This document shows, piece by piece, positions 33,723 through 44,115 of a stretch of 64,000 nucleotides of DNA. Location: the NCBI RefSeq assembly GCF_023333585.1, contig NZ_JAIQZN010000027.1, forward strand, positions 1 through 64,000. Direction: 5' to 3'. The stretch's first letter is position 1; every line of letters begins with the position of its first letter. The DNA comes from Argonema antarcticum A004/B2 (lineage in GTDB: Bacteria; Cyanobacteriota; Cyanobacteriia; Cyanobacteriales; Aerosakkonemataceae). The position numbers and the translations under genes were made by a program. Below the pieces are notes generated by a model. It searched no databases, was not told where the DNA came from, and worked only from the letters and a program-made list of their open reading frames with translations.

Positions 33723-35630
33723 ATGCACCTGAGTGAAGTCACCCATCCAAACCAGTTGCACGGTCTTTCGATTCATCAGCTCAAGCAAATTGCCCGTCAA
33801 ATCCGGGAAAAGCATCTACAAACCGTGGCAACCAGCGGTGGACACCTTGGGCCTGGTTTGGGAGTGGTGGAACTGACTCTAGGGCTTTATCAAACCCTAG
33901 ATCTCGATCGCGACAAAGTAATCTGGGATGTGGGTCACCAAGCCTACCCCCATAAGATCATCACAGGTCGCTACAGTCGCTTCCACACGCTACGCCAGAA
34001 AAACGGCATTGCCGGTTATCTAAAGCGTTGTGAGAGCAATTTTGACCATTTTGGAGCCGGACACGCCTCCACGAGTATCTCAGCAGCCTTGGGTATGGCT
34101 CTGGCGCGGGATATGAAAGGCGATAACTTTAAGGTGGTGGCGGTAATTGGCGATGGTGCGATGACGGGCGGGATGGCGCTAGAAGCGATCAACCACGCCG
34201 GTCATTTGCCCAAAACCAACCTGCTGGTAGTCCTCAACGACAACGAAATGTCGATTTCGCCCAATGTCGGTGCGATTCCCCGCTACCTGAACAAAATGCG
34301 CCTTTCTCCGCCAGTGCAATTTATCACTGATAACTTAGAGGAACAATTCAAGCATCTTCCTTTTGTCGGCGAATCTCTGTCTCCAGAATTGGCACGCATC
34401 AAAGAAGGGATGAAGCGTTTGGCAGTTCCCAAAGTTGGCGCGGTGTTTGAAGAATTGGGCTTTACCTACATGGGGCCGGTGGACGGTCACAATCTGGAAG
34501 AACTGATTGCTACCTTTAAGGAAGCGCATCAGCATTCTGGCCCAGTGCTGCTTCACGTGGCAACAATGAAAGGCAAGGGATATGAAATTGCCGAAAAAGA
34601 TCAGGTTGGCTATCATGCTCAAAGCCCTTTCAACCTCGCTACTGGCAAACCAATTCCCGCTAGTTCGCCCAAACCGCCTGCTTACTCAAAAGTGTTTACC
34701 CACACTTTAGTTAAACTGGCAGAAAATAATCCCAAAATTGTCGGTATTACTGCGGCGATGGCAACGGGAACTGGTCTGGATAAATTGCAAGCTAAATTAC
34801 CTAAGCAATACATTGATGTGGGGATTGCGGAACAGCACGCTGTTACTTTGGCTGCTGGTTTAGCTTGTGAGGGAATGCGTCCGTTAGTGGCGATTTATTC
34901 CACTTTTCTACAACGCGGCTATGACCAGATTATTCACGATGTTTGCATTCAAAATTTGCCTGTCTTTTTCTGTTTAGATCGGGCCGGTATTGTCGGTGCT
35001 GATGGCCCAACGCACCAAGGGATGTACGATATTTCTTATCTGCGCTGTATTCCGAATATGGTGCTGATGGCTCCGAAAGATGAGGCAGAATTACAGCAGA
35101 TGGTAGTGACGGGGATTAATTACACCCAAGGGCCGATCGCAATGCGCTATCCTCGCGGCAACGGTTATGGTGTACCCTTGATGGAGGAAGGTTGGGAAGG
35201 TTTGCCGATCGGGAAAGCAGAAATTCTCCGTTCTGGCGATGATGTGCTGATCTTAGGTTATGGTTCGATGGTTTATCCCGCCATGCAAGCGGCAGAAATT
35301 CTCAGCGAACACGGTATTGAAGCAACTGTGATTAATGCACGGTTTGCCAAACCGATCGATACTGAGTTAATTGCACCTTTGGCGAAACAAATCGGTCGGG
35401 TTGTTACTTTGGAAGAAGGCTGCATTATGGGCGGCTTTGGTTCGGCGGTGATGGAAAGTTTGATGGAAAATGATGTGGTTGTGCCAGTCAAACGTATTGG
35501 TGTACCGGACATTTTAGTCGATCATGCTGAGCCAAAAGAGTCTTTTGCCGAGCTTGGTTTGACACCTGCTCAAATTGGCGATCGTATTCGCAGCGCTTTC
35601 TTTAGCAAGCAACCTTCTGTTGTTAGTTAA
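33723..35630 (+). CDS. dxs: 1-deoxy-D-xylulose-5-phosphate synthase
   Basis: A 635-residue enzyme, full length. It condenses pyruvate and glyceraldehyde 3-phosphate, the first step of the MEP isoprenoid route that feeds carotenoids, phytol and quinones. The thiamine diphosphate motif runs from [18 protein letters not shown] to LNDNEMSIS (about residues 150-180). The catalytic glutamate segment [14 protein letters not shown] is near 370 and the transketolase C-terminal domain follows ([20 protein letters not shown]). The ATG at 33723 opens [12 protein letters not shown], as in other cyanobacteria. Single gene with its own upstream region of about 115 bp. Confidence 0.97.
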   Translation: MHLSEVTHPNQLHGLSIHQLKQIARQIREKHLQTVATSGGHLGPGLGVVELTLGLYQTLDLDRDKVIWDVGHQAYPHKIITGRYSRFHTLRQKNGIAGYLKRCESNFDHFGAGHASTSISAALGMALARDMKGDNFKVVAVIGDGAMTGGMALEAINHAGHLPKTNLLVVLNDNEMSISPNVGAIPRYLNKMRLSPPVQFITDNLEEQFKHLPFVGESLSPELARIKEGMKRLAVPKVGAVFEELGFTYMGPVDGHNLEELIATFKEAHQHSGPVLLHVATMKGKGYEIAEKDQVGYHAQSPFNLATGKPIPASSPKPPAYSKVFTHTLVKLAENNPKIVGITAAMATGTGLDKLQAKLPKQYIDVGIAEQHAVTLAAGLACEGMRPLVAIYSTFLQRGYDQIIHDVCIQNLPVFFCLDRAGIVGADGPTHQGMYDISYLRCIPNMVLMAPKDEAELQQMVVTGINYTQGPIAMRYPRGNGYGVPLMEEGWEGLPIGKAEILRSGDDVLILGYGSMVYPAMQAAEILSEHGIEATVINARFAKPIDTELIAPLAKQIGRVVTLEEGCIMGGFGSAVMESLMENDVVVPVKRIGVPDILVDHAEPKESFAELGLTPAQIGDRIRSAFFSKQPSVVS

Positions 35631-35643
35631 TCATTCAGTTTTT

Positions 35644-35707
35644 AACCGCAGATGAATGTAGATGAACGCCGATAATTATGTGTGTTTATTTGTGTTTATC
35701 TGCGGTT
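35644..35707. repeat. GATGAAC/GTTTATCTG repeat with terminal arms
   Basis: AACCGCAGAT faces ATCTGCGGTT across a 44-nt interior of GATGAA- and GTGTTTAT-type units. It belongs to a repeat family also seen at 6830-6880, 10837-10897, 36735-36945 and 52670-52716. Confidence 0.7.
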
Positions 35708-35743
35708 ATTTGTCGATTCCAAATCAAGGAAACACTTACGTTT

Positions 35744-36078
35744 ATGAATCCAGGTTTAATAGCTGTATTACTTTTGCTATTCTTCGGCCCATTTTTATTG
35801 ATTAGCTATCAGACATTCATCAAATTGGGCTTGATCTGGAAGTTACTTTTACTACCAATAGCTTGGTTGGGCTGTTAATTGGGGTGATATCTGGAATTTT
35901 TCTTACTAAACTACTTGAGTGGTCGAGTAATTACAATCAGCCACCTTCAGAACCAGGGTCAATGGGTGGAGTTGCATGGCTTGGTATATGGTTGATTTTA
36001 ACATTAATCCTGAGTGTCTTTTCTACTGCTATCTCTACTTGTCTGACTGCAAAGTTCTTTTTAATAATTGGTTTTTGA
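35744..36078 (+). pseudogene. small hydrophobic protein, probably one gene split by a frameshift
   Basis: Frame 1 (35744-35878) encodes MNPGLIAVLLLLFFGPFLLI and stops after ILPIAWLGC-like sequence (LLLPIAWLGC). A -1 shift near 35863-35875 continues smoothly as LLIGVISGIFLTKLLEWSSN and ends at 36078 with two more hydrophobic segments. The joined product would be a three- to four-span membrane protein of about 110 residues. Alternatively these are two overlapping coupled genes, the second starting at the TTG at 35863. No family is recognised. Confidence 0.5.
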
Positions 36079-36115
36079 TGGTGTGCTATAATTAAAATAT
36101 CAATAAGTTTGCTAA

Positions 36116-36460
36116 ATGTCTATTCCGTCAGAAATCAGGAATATAATTGACCGAGTAAACCAAGACCTAAATGAAACCGAGCAAGAAGCGACGGAGGGAA
36201 TAAGCCTAGTTAGACCCATTTTGTCACAGTTTCCAGAAAATGTCGCACTGACTCAGTTTTTTGCCTATTTCAGTAGTATTCTATTTTTCGTGGAGATGTG
36301 TAGAACAAGACGCTTGCCAACGATTGTTGAAAACATTTCAGATTCAGATGTAACTGATTTGCAAATAGAGCAAGCAGGCGAAGAGTTGGGAACACTACTG
36401 GGACAGGTAATAGAAGCTAAAATAGGTGTCAGAAGAATTGTGGAGCGTTTACAGAATTAG
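36116..36460 (+). CDS. hypothetical protein, helical, with one hydrophobic stretch
   Basis: A 114-residue protein (MSIPSEIRNIIDRVNQDLNE at the start) made mainly of predicted helices, with a hydrophobic patch around residue 50 (FFAYFSSILFFVEMC). No domain is recognised. The stop is 2 bp before the next small gene, so the two are very likely one operon, perhaps with the small membrane gene upstream. Confidence 0.6.
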   Translation: MSIPSEIRNIIDRVNQDLNETEQEATEGISLVRPILSQFPENVALTQFFAYFSSILFFVEMCRTRRLPTIVENISDSDVTDLQIEQAGEELGTLLGQVIEAKIGVRRIVERLQN

Positions 36461-36462
36461 TT

Positions 36463-36639
36463 ATGAAAGAATTACCCGACGATCGCAAAATGGATGAACT
36501 GCTTGAACTGGCTAAAGATGCTTACGAGAAAGCAAAAGTTATGTATGAAACAGCAACGGAAATAGCCGAAAAGTGGGAAAATCGGTATCAAGAGAAACAA
36601 GCAGCAAAACAGCAAACTGGGGTGAATACTGGAAATTAA
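36463..36639 (+). CDS. small coiled-coil protein
   Basis: A 58-residue highly charged helical protein (MKELPDDRKMDELLELAKDA at the start, ending QQTGVNTGN). It follows the 114-residue protein by 2 bp. Size, charge and coupling resemble a two-gene module, but no toxin-antitoxin family is recognised. Confidence 0.55.
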   Translation: MKELPDDRKMDELLELAKDAYEKAKVMYETATEIAEKWENRYQEKQAAKQQTGVNTGN

Positions 36640-36685
36640 AAGAGAGCCTATTTACCCAGTCCTCTGAAGAGGACTTTCGCTATTA

Positions 36686-36711
36686 GCCCGGAGGTTTGAA
36701 CCTCCGGGCTG
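36686..36711 (+). terminator. perfect hairpin after the small operon
   Basis: AGCCCGGAGGT and ACCTCCGGGCT arms with a 4-nt loop lie 47 bp after the last small gene. There is no long T-run. It may be a repeat or a processing site. Confidence 0.5.
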
Positions 36712-36734
36712 GCTTGTCTGCTAAATAGATAAAA

Positions 36735-36945
36735 TTTTAACCACAGATAAAAGCAGATGAACACAGATGAACACAGATGTAAGCACAGTCTTAAGGTGGG
36801 GAATACAGATATTTTATCGAGATATTTTACATAAGGGATGCTACCAAACAAAAGATAAATCGAATTTTATTTATGTATCTGACAATAAATCTTAATCTAC
36901 ATCTGTGTTCATCTGTGTTTATCTGTCTTTCATCTGTGGTAAAAA
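36735..36945. repeat. GATGAACACA / TGTGTTCATC repeat pair
   Basis: ACCACAGAT...GATGAACACA units at 36741-36780 face ATCTGTGTTCATC...ATCTGTGGT units at 36901-36940. Together they form a 200-bp inverted structure in the gene-free stretch before mtnA. Confidence 0.7.
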
Positions 36946-36947
36946 AA

Positions 36948-36989
36948 GGTAAGTTGTTGCGCTTTAGCGCTAAAGCGCAACAACTTACC
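36948..36989. repeat. perfect 42-bp palindrome (family C)
   Basis: GGTAAGTTGTTGCGCTTTAG and its complement meet without a loop, giving 21 bp on each side. Related palindromes are at 57006-57048 and 63743-63826. Confidence 0.9.
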
Positions 36990-37049
36990 CATTACCTTTC
37001 AGATAGACTCCAAATGCGAGATAATAAACTAAGCGATTTAATTTAATCC

Positions 37050-38111
37050 ATGACATCTACTACTTCCCAAGTTTATCCAGTTATTTGGCAAGATGACCGC
37101 GTTTTACTCATCGAGCAAAATCGCTTGCCGAACGAATATACAATGGTCGAAATTACCTGCTGCGATGATATGGCGCACGCGATTAAAACGATGATTGTAC
37201 GCGGCGCACCAGCTATCGGCGTAGCAGCAGCTTACGGGATGTACTTGGGTGCAAGAGATATTCAAACCGAAAGCCGAGATGAGTTTTTGAATCAGTTGGA
37301 AAAAATTGGCGAAACTTTGGCGCAAACTCGTCCGACTGCTGTTAATTTGTTTTGGGCAATTCAGAGAATGCTGAATACTGCCCGTCAAACTTTGGGGCCG
37401 GTAGAATATCTGAAAAGCGTTTTATTAGACACGGCGAAAAATATCAACTCGGAAGATATCCAAACTTGTCAGGCAATTGGCGATAAAGGTTTGGAAGTTT
37501 TACCAGCTAATCCCGAAAAGCTGACTATTTTAACTCACTGCAATGCGGGTGCTTTGGCAACTGCTGGCTACGGTACGGCTTTGGGGGTGGTGCGTTCTGC
37601 CTGGAAATCTGGACGTTTGGAACGAGTATATGCTGATGAAACTCGTCCCCGTTTGCAAGGGGCAAAACTAACAGCTTGGGAATGCGTGCAAGAAGGTATT
37701 CCTGTTACTTTAATTACCGATAATATGGCGGCGCATTGCATGAAAAAAGGATTAATTCATGCTGTAGTTGTCGGTGCTGACAGAATTGCCGCTAATGGGG
37801 ATACTGCTAATAAGATTGGTACTTACAGTTTAGCACTTGTGGCGAAAGCGCACAAGGTTCCTTTCTTTGTAGCGGCTCCTCTTTCTACAATCGATTTTTC
37901 CATATCTGACGGTAGTCAAATCCCGATCGAAGAACGCGATCCCGTTGAGATTTACAAGGTGGGAAACACAATGCTAACCGCAGAGGGAGTGGAGTTTTAC
38001 AACCCCGCTTTTGATGTGACGCCTGCGGAGTTGATTGCCGCAATTATAACAGAATATGGCGCAGTCGCTCCCGCTGAGTTACAACAGTTTCAGGTGAAAC
38101 AAGTAGTTTGA
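37050..38111 (+). CDS. mtnA: S-methyl-5-thioribose-1-phosphate isomerase
   Basis: A 353-residue enzyme of the methionine salvage pathway that converts methylthioribose-1-phosphate to methylthioribulose-1-phosphate. Family signatures are intact: [20 protein letters not shown] near 50, the active-site cysteine segment [19 protein letters not shown] near 165 and [20 protein letters not shown] near 245 with the catalytic aspartate. The ATG at 37050 starts [16 protein letters not shown]. No other salvage gene is adjacent. A hairpin at 38127 follows. Confidence 0.96.
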   Translation: MTSTTSQVYPVIWQDDRVLLIEQNRLPNEYTMVEITCCDDMAHAIKTMIVRGAPAIGVAAAYGMYLGARDIQTESRDEFLNQLEKIGETLAQTRPTAVNLFWAIQRMLNTARQTLGPVEYLKSVLLDTAKNINSEDIQTCQAIGDKGLEVLPANPEKLTILTHCNAGALATAGYGTALGVVRSAWKSGRLERVYADETRPRLQGAKLTAWECVQEGIPVTLITDNMAAHCMKKGLIHAVVVGADRIAANGDTANKIGTYSLALVAKAHKVPFFVAAPLSTIDFSISDGSQIPIEERDPVEIYKVGNTMLTAEGVEFYNPAFDVTPAELIAAIITEYGAVAPAELQQFQVKQVV

Positions 38112-38126
38112 TTAGCGATCGAAAAG

Positions 38127-38178
38127 AAACCGGGTTTTTTTGACTGGAAACAACAAAATTACGAATAAACCCGGTTTT
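38127..38178 (+). terminator. hairpin with T-run after mtnA
   Basis: AAACCGGGTTTTTTT and AAACCCGGTTTTT arms are related to the GAAACCGGGTTTC repeats elsewhere. The location 16 bp after the mtnA stop, with T-tracts, suits a terminator. Confidence 0.55.
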
Positions 38179-38276
38179 TGGGATTACTTGTTAATTGCTG
38201 ATTGGCGAATATGTTTTTTGGGCAGCAGGATACTTAAATTGTAGTGGCATTTCGCCATATTAGTAACCGCCAATAA

Positions 38277-38846
38277 TTACCCATTAACCAAGTCTTCCAA
38301 TTCTGAAACAACTCGCTCCAATTCGTCAATCAGAGGTGATGACCAAGCTTTGCGAAAAGCATTTACTAAGGCGCGATAATACCAAAGACTTCCTTCTCTA
38401 CCTCCCTTAAATCTTTCCCAAACTGACTCTCCCAATATCCGATAATCTTTCAAGATCGATCGCGCATTATGCAGTTTATCCGATGCCGAGACTAATAGCA
38501 CCGATGGGGAAGCCGTCGGGATGTGGGCAATATAAGCTTCTTTGCGCTGTCGCCAGGGGGGTTTGGGGGTGGTGTCAGAGTCTGTGCAACCATCCACAAT
38601 TGCTGTGACGGTATCCCCGAAGCGGCGGCGAATTTCTGACCGTGTGGCGGCCCCGCCCTGGTCTTCTATGGCATCATGGAGTAAGGCTGCGATCGCTTCA
38701 TCCTCATTAGCCCCATATTCCAAGGCTATACTGGCCACACCTAGCAAATGTGCAACGTAAGGAACTCCACTCCCCTTGCGGACTTGGTTGGCGTGCAATT
38801 GAGTGGCAAAAACGAGTGCTTCTGTAAAGCGTTCGGAAAGAATCAT
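38277..38846 (-). CDS. HD-domain phosphohydrolase (SpoT/MESH1-like)
   Basis: A 189-residue protein consisting of an HD domain. The ligands appear as H18 (TQLHANQVRKGSGVPYVAHL), the HD pair with ED in LLHDAIEDQGG near 57 and D in SASDKLHNA near 122. The order and the HDxxED pattern match the alarmone-hydrolase domain of SpoT and small alarmone hydrolases. It lacks synthetase and TGS domains. (p)ppGpp breakdown is a reasonable expectation, though other nucleotide substrates are possible. Single gene, convergent with mtnA. Confidence 0.85.
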   Translation of the reverse strand: MILSERFTEALVFATQLHANQVRKGSGVPYVAHLLGVASIALEYGANEDEAIAALLHDAIEDQGGAATRSEIRRRFGDTVTAIVDGCTDSDTTPKPPWRQRKEAYIAHIPTASPSVLLVSASDKLHNARSILKDYRILGESVWERFKGGREGSLWYYRALVNAFRKAWSSPLIDELERVVSELEDLVNG

Positions 38847-39017
38847 TGAAATTTATGTTTGGTTTTTGGTTGATATTAGCTTATTAATGAAAGAATCTTT
38901 CAACCCAACCTACTATGACTAAAAATTTTCTGGGAACTGTGCATAAAGTAGGATGTCGAAGTTTGTGTTCCAAGTGTAACATTTTCACGTGCGATCGCAT
39001 AGAGGTAGAAAATCGCT

Positions 39018-40997
39018 ATGTCAGGCCCAACTTTTGATGGCTTTTACGATTTAACTTCCAACTCTGACAATTTTCAACTAACTTCCGGATTACTAGCTGG
39101 GTTGCCAGGTGGACTGCGCGGACTTGATGGCAACGATCTTGTCAGCGGTTCATCTGCACCGGAAATGGTCAACGGCAATCAAGGAAACGATTCCTTATTT
39201 GGTGGCGAAGGAACAGATGCGCTGTTTGGAGGTAAAGGCGACGACTATCTCTACGGCAACCAAGGGAAAGATTACTTGTTTGGTGACGATGGTTCGGATA
39301 TTCTTTTCGGTGGTAGCGATAGCGATTATCTGTTTGGCAACCAGGGTAACGACCAACTTTTTGGGGACAAAGGTAACGATGTTTTGCTTGGCGGGAAAGG
39401 AGAGGATCTGATCAGCGGTCTTGATGATAACGATATTCTGGTTGGCGACTTTGGCAAAGATACTTTAATTGGTGGTGGAGGCGAAGATATTTTTGTACTG
39501 CGAACCGATACTGCTGTAACTGATGCAGCTTTGGCAGATATTATTCGCGATTTTAATAAGGGTTTCGATCGCATTGGATTAACTGGCGGTTTAACTGCGG
39601 GTGACCTTTCTCTGGAACCAGGATCTCTCACTGTTGGTAGTTCGGATACGCTGATTAGAGTTAAATCTTCTGGGGCAATTTTGGGCTGGGTAGAGGGATT
39701 TTTACCGAATCAAATAGGAGGCGATCGCTTTGTGTCTGCCGATGCTTTATTAGTCGCCGAAAGCAACAATATTAACAACCTCTTGTCTGCTATTCCTTTT
39801 AACAGCAGCATTGTCAGAAACGAACCAATTTCATCCACGCCTATCAGTGTCAGCGTTAACGCATTACCAGCACCTTTCCAAACCCAAAGTGCTACAAAAT
39901 TTCCTCAAGTTGTGCCTATCCCAGAAAATCCCGCGCTGCAAGTACCGCCAGGTTTTGAAGTGAATGTTTTTGCCGCCGGGTTGGAAAATCCGCGCTATTT
40001 AGCTGTCACTCCCACTGGCGATATATTGGTAGCTGAAACATCGCAAAATCGCATTCGCTTGCTGCGCGATACGAATGGCGATCGCGTCGCCGATGTTCGC
40101 ACAACTTTTGCTAGTGCAGAAAATGGACTAAATCTGCCGTTTGGGATGGTTTTTGTCGGTAATTACTTATATGTTGGCAATACTAATGCCGTAGTCCGTT
40201 TTCCCTACTCTAACGGCCAATTGCAAATCGTAGGTACAGGCGAAAAAATCGCTGACTTACCCACTGGCGGACACTCAACCCGCAATCTCGCACTTTCGCC
40301 GGATGGACAGAAATTGTATGTTGCGATCGGATCTGCTTCTAACGTAAATGCAGACCCCTTACCACGCGCCTCGGTACAGGTGATGAATCTTGATGGTTCT
40401 AATCAACAAACTTTCGCTTTCGGTTTGCGAAACCCAGTTGGACTCGACTTTAATCCGACAACTGGAAAACTCTACACGGTGGTTAACGAACGCGATGGTT
40501 TAGGCGACGATTTAGTGCCAGATTATTTAACTGGTTTGAATGCTGGTGAATTCTACGGTTGGCCTTATACTTATTTAGCACCTAATTTACTCGATCCGCG
40601 CCGGACGGTTAACGGACAAAGTGAAAATCCCGATTTAGCAGTAAGTACCCGCACTCCCGACCTTTTGTTCCAGGCACATTCTGCACCTTTGGGATTGGAA
40701 TTTTATAACGGTCAAACTTTCCCCCAAGAATATCGTAACGGTGCGTTTGTGGCGTTTCACGGTTCCTGGAATCGCGATCGCGGAACTGGTTACAAGGTTG
40801 TGTTTGCGCCTTTCGGTGCAGATGGTCGTCCTCTAGGTTACTATCAAGATTTCCTCAGTGGTTTTCTGAGTAACCCTTCTGTACCGACGAGTTGGGGACG
40901 ACCTACGGGTTTACAAACTTTGCCGGATGGTAGTCTTCTGGTGACTGATGATGCCAATAACCGAATTTATCGAGTGCAATATGCCGCTTTAGGTTAA
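39018..40997 (+). CDS. RTX-repeat protein fused to a glucose/sorbosone dehydrogenase-like propeller
   Basis: A 659-residue protein without an N-terminal signal peptide. Residues 35-160 hold at least ten GGxGxDxL-type RTX nonapeptides (GNQGNDSLFGGEGTDALFGG), which bind calcium and usually go with type I secretion. Residues 300-655 form a six-bladed quinoprotein-type propeller (VAETSQNRIRLLRDTNGDRV, then FGLRNPVGLDFNPTTGKLYT and FYGWPYTYLAPNLLDP) of the GSDH family. It is probably an extracellular sugar-oxidising or binding protein. RTX repeats at the N-terminal side with the enzyme behind is unusual, since secretion signals sit at the C-terminus. The 3' end overlaps the NUDIX gene by 9 bp, convergently. 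Confidence 0.85.
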   Translation: MSGPTFDGFYDLTSNSDNFQLTSGLLAGLPGGLRGLDGNDLVSGSSAPEMVNGNQGNDSLFGGEGTDALFGGKGDDYLYGNQGKDYLFGDDGSDILFGGSDSDYLFGNQGNDQLFGDKGNDVLLGGKGEDLISGLDDNDILVGDFGKDTLIGGGGEDIFVLRTDTAVTDAALADIIRDFNKGFDRIGLTGGLTAGDLSLEPGSLTVGSSDTLIRVKSSGAILGWVEGFLPNQIGGDRFVSADALLVAESNNINNLLSAIPFNSSIVRNEPISSTPISVSVNALPAPFQTQSATKFPQVVPIPENPALQVPPGFEVNVFAAGLENPRYLAVTPTGDILVAETSQNRIRLLRDTNGDRVADVRTTFASAENGLNLPFGMVFVGNYLYVGNTNAVVRFPYSNGQLQIVGTGEKIADLPTGGHSTRNLALSPDGQKLYVAIGSASNVNADPLPRASVQVMNLDGSNQQTFAFGLRNPVGLDFNPTTGKLYTVVNERDGLGDDLVPDYLTGLNAGEFYGWPYTYLAPNLLDPRRTVNGQSENPDLAVSTRTPDLLFQAHSAPLGLEFYNGQTFPQEYRNGAFVAFHGSWNRDRGTGYKVVFAPFGADGRPLGYYQDFLSGFLSNPSVPTSWGRPTGLQTLPDGSLLVTDDANNRIYRVQYAALG

Positions 40998-41429
40998 AGA
41001 AGCAGTTAAATATTGATTCGCATCTCTCAGAATTTGCTTGCTGGGGTCGAAGGTGATCAGTGCGATCGCAGTTTCGCGATCGGCCCAAGTATAGTTTTGA
41101 ATCTCCTCTTCCTGGTAGGTAACTGTTGCTGATTGCACCAATGCTAGAAAGTAGATTACTGTTTTATCAAACGTTTGTCCATTTCGCGTAAAAGTGTAGT
41201 GTTCTGAAAACGAAACTCCCTCTACCAAAGTGTAATCAGAAATTCCCGTTTCCTCGACGAATTCGCGACAAGCAGCTTGCACAGGTGACTCACCTTCAAC
41301 AGCGTGTCCCTTGGGAAATCCCCAGTGTCCCGCCTGGTGTTGAATCAGCAAAAACGAATAGGTATCGCCTTGGCGCAAAATCGGAATAATGCCAAAAGAC
41401 TCATCTTTAGAAATGTTGGAATCAATCAT
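40989..41429 (-). CDS. NUDIX hydrolase
   Basis: A 146-residue protein of bis(5'-nucleosyl)-tetraphosphatase-like size. The Nudix box is complete: G followed by E seven residues on, then CREFVEETGI (about residues 40-62). It hydrolyses a nucleoside diphosphate linked to another moiety; substrate undefined. The ATG at 41429 (MIDSNISKDE) is chosen; the frame extends upstream to 41510 but reads into the toxin gene region. Head-to-tail with the toxin-antitoxin pair upstream on the same strand. Confidence 0.88.
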   Translation of the reverse strand: MIDSNISKDESFGIIPILRQGDTYSFLLIQHQAGHWGFPKGHAVEGESPVQAACREFVEETGISDYTLVEGVSFSEHYTFTRNGQTFDKTVIYFLALVQSATVTYQEEEIQNYTWADRETAIALITFDPSKQILRDANQYLTASLT

Positions 41430-41461
41430 TTGATTTAAGTAGTACTTTTCGGTAAAAATGC

Positions 41462-41758
41462 CTAAACGCGGTTTTGCAAGCTTTGCGGATCTCGTTTGGC
41501 GTGAAAGCAAGCTATTACAACGATAGTATCATCTTCAATTAAATAAAAAATTCCATATGGAAACTTACGAAGCAGCGCCCGGTGCGCTTGTTCGTAAACA
41601 ACAGGATAAGCCAAAGGATTACTTTGAATTAAAAACAGGTAACTATCAACAGCAGTCAAAAATTCAGATCCTAATCCTTGGCTGCGTTCCTCATACCAAC
41701 GATAAGCCTCTGTCAAATCAAGTTCGGCTTCAGGTTGAATTTGTAGTTTGTAGTTCAT
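41462..41758 (-). CDS. RelE/ParE-family toxin
   Basis: A 98-residue protein with the ParE/RelE pattern: IQPEAELDLTEAYRWYEERS at the start and a final VVIACFHAKRDPQSLQNRV. The central RKFPYGIFYLIEDD strand is typical. The ATG at 41758 overlaps the antitoxin stop (TGATG). The target (gyrase or ribosome-bound mRNA) is not evident. Confidence 0.88.
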   Translation of the reverse strand: MNYKLQIQPEAELDLTEAYRWYEERSQGLGSEFLTAVDSYLFLIQSNPLAYPVVYEQAHRALLRKFPYGIFYLIEDDTIVVIACFHAKRDPQSLQNRV

Positions 41759-41976
41759 CAAAGGTTTTGAATTCTTTGCTTAACTTCATCCCAGGTTGAG
41801 CCGTTTACTGGATTCTGCCTGTAGGATCGCAAACGACTATCTAGTTCCTGTTTTTGTGCTTCTGTCAATCCTACAGCATCAGACTCAGGGGTAATAGTGT
41901 CCCATATTTCCCCGATCAGTATGAGCCTTTCTGAGATACTGAGTTGCAATATTTCGTTGAGTAATGCGGTTGTCAT
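41758..41976 (-). CDS. addiction-module antitoxin (PF09720 type)
   Basis: A 72-residue protein: SISERLILIGEIWDTITPES in the first half and LTEAQKQELDSRLRSYRQNP in the second is the addiction-module component signature. The end (STWDEVKQRIQ) is typical of partners of ParE/RelE toxins. It is the first gene of the pair. Confidence 0.88.
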   Translation of the reverse strand: MTTALLNEILQLSISERLILIGEIWDTITPESDAVGLTEAQKQELDSRLRSYRQNPVNGSTWDEVKQRIQNL

Positions 41977-42309
41977 GGCATTTTACCCTCAAATTTGGCA
42001 AGCCTCGATGTAAGAGAAAAAATATCTATAGTTGGGGCTCCTAACACATACCCCTGTATCGTAAAAACATATAGTCGGGAGATGCCCGACGGGGCCATTA
42101 GTGGAGAAGTATAGCTCATTGTATCGTAGCTATTATACTTGACAGAAGCTGGAATTTCGACTACAAGCTCGTTATATTAAAATTACTGAGTATGGAAAAG
42201 CGATATCGCCAGGAATTATATGGCGATCGCCCTGTCATTGTTGATCGAAACAAGCTAAAATTGTAATAAATCTTCAAACAGATCCGATTTCCAACTCCCT
42301 GAGACTTCC
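41977..42309. other. intergenic region before typA
   Basis: There is no gene here. The stretch contains TATTATACTTGACAGAAGC (about 42131) and an A/T-rich segment that could hold the typA promoter, but no box is certain. Confidence 0.4.
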
Positions 42310-44100
42310 ATGACTCTTCCCATTCGCAACGTTGCCATCATTGCCCACGTAGATCACGGCAAAACCACTCTTGTTGACGCCCTGCTCAAACAATCCGGCA
42401 TCTTCCGCGAAGGGGAAGAAGTTCCTGATTGTGTCATGGACTCCAACGCGATCGAGCGGGAGCGGGGCATTACCATTTTATCGAAAAACACAGCCGTTAA
42501 ATACAAAGAGACGCTGATCAATATAGTTGATACCCCCGGTCACGCCGACTTTGGGGGCGAAGTCGAACGGGTATTGGGTATGGTGGATGGCTGTCTGCTA
42601 ATTGTAGATGCCAACGAAGGCCCGATGCCCCAAACCCGGTTCGTGCTGAAAAAAGCCCTGGAAAAGGGATTGCGCCCCATCGTCGTAGTCAATAAAATCG
42701 ATCGGCCCCAGGCAGAACCCTACAAAGCGATCGATAAAGTATTAGATCTCTTCATAGAATTGGGTGCAGATGATGCCCAGTGCGACTTTCCCCATCTATT
42801 TGCCTCCGGTTTGGCAGGCTACGCCAAAAATGAACTGGATGGCGAAAGCTCAGACATGAAGCCTCTGTTTGATGCTATTCTGCGTCACGTACCGCCACCA
42901 GTCGGCGACCCCAACAAACCATTGCAATTGCAAGTTACAACCCTAGATTATTCCGACTACTTGGGTCGGATTGTGATTGGTCGCATCCATAACGGTACGA
43001 TCAGAGCAGGTCAACAAGCCGCTTTGGTAACGGAAACCGGCGCGATTGTGAAAGGCAAAATCACCAAATTGATGGGATTTGAAGGTTTGAAGCGGATTGA
43101 AATGGCAGAAGCGTCCGCTGGATACATCGTTGCAGTAGCAGGATTTGCCGATGCTAATATCGGGGAAACGATTACTTGCCCCGACGATCCGCAAGCGCTA
43201 CCGCTGATTAAAGTGGATGAACCTACCTTGCAGATGACCTTCTCCGTGAACGATTCGCCGTTTGCGGGACAGGAAGGAACTTTGGTGACATCGCGGCAAG
43301 TGCGCGATCGTCTGATGCGAGAATTAGAAACCAACGTCGCCCTCCGCGTCGAAGAAACAGACTCCCCCGACAAATTCCTAGTTTCCGGTCGCGGTGAATT
43401 GCACCTGGGTATCCTGATTGAAAATATGCGCCGCGAAGGCTACGAATTCCAGGTTTCTCAACCGCAAGTTATCTACCGGGAAGTCAACGGTAAACCTTAC
43501 GAACCTTTCGAGTACCTAGTGCTGGATGTTCCAGAAGATAGCGTTGGCAGCTGCATCGAACGCTTAGGACAGCGCAAAGGCGAAATGCAAGATATGCAGG
43601 TTGGTGGTAATAAGCGCACCCAACTAGACTTTGTGATTCCCGCCCGTGGTTTAATTGGTTTCCGAGGTGAAGTCATGCGGATGACTCGCGGCGAAGGGAT
43701 TGTGAATCACAGTTTCCTCGAATACCGACCCCTCTGCGGAGATATTTCAGCCCGTCGCAACGGGGTGCTGATTTCCTTTGAAGAAGGAGTCTCTACCTAC
43801 TACGCACTGCAAAATGCTGAAGACCGAGGCGTATTCTTTATTACCCCCGGCACGAAGGTCTACAGGGGGATGATTGTGGGAGAAAACACCCGCCCTCAAG
43901 ACCTGGAACTCAACATCTGTAAGACGAAGCAGCTAACGAACCACCGCGCATCTGGCGGTGAGGAATTGGTGCAGCTGCAAGCGCCCGTGGATATGAGTTT
44001 GGAGCGTGCTTTGGAATACATCGGCCCCGATGAATTGGTGGAAGTGACGCCGAAATCAATTCGTCTGCGGAAGATGTCGAAGAAGTTGGTGAAACGCTAA
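42310..44100 (+). CDS. typA: ribosome-associated translational GTPase TypA/BipA
   Basis: A 596-residue GTPase of the elongation-factor class. G1 [15 protein letters not shown], the switch segment [10 protein letters not shown]3 [10 protein letters not shown] and G4 NKIDRPQA are intact. Domains II and the EF-G-like domains III and V follow, with the TypA-specific C-terminus ([20 protein letters not shown]). It binds 70S ribosomes and supports growth under stress. The ATG at 42310 gives [17 protein letters not shown] clean terminator follows at 44116. Single gene. Confidence 0.97.
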   Translation: MTLPIRNVAIIAHVDHGKTTLVDALLKQSGIFREGEEVPDCVMDSNAIERERGITILSKNTAVKYKETLINIVDTPGHADFGGEVERVLGMVDGCLLIVDANEGPMPQTRFVLKKALEKGLRPIVVVNKIDRPQAEPYKAIDKVLDLFIELGADDAQCDFPHLFASGLAGYAKNELDGESSDMKPLFDAILRHVPPPVGDPNKPLQLQVTTLDYSDYLGRIVIGRIHNGTIRAGQQAALVTETGAIVKGKITKLMGFEGLKRIEMAEASAGYIVAVAGFADANIGETITCPDDPQALPLIKVDEPTLQMTFSVNDSPFAGQEGTLVTSRQVRDRLMRELETNVALRVEETDSPDKFLVSGRGELHLGILIENMRREGYEFQVSQPQVIYREVNGKPYEPFEYLVLDVPEDSVGSCIERLGQRKGEMQDMQVGGNKRTQLDFVIPARGLIGFRGEVMRMTRGEGIVNHSFLEYRPLCGDISARRNGVLISFEEGVSTYYALQNAEDRGVFFITPGTKVYRGMIVGENTRPQDLELNICKTKQLTNHRASGGEELVQLQAPVDMSLERALEYIGPDELVEVTPKSIRLRKMSKKLVKR

Positions 44101-44115
44101 AAAGCTAAAAAGTAG

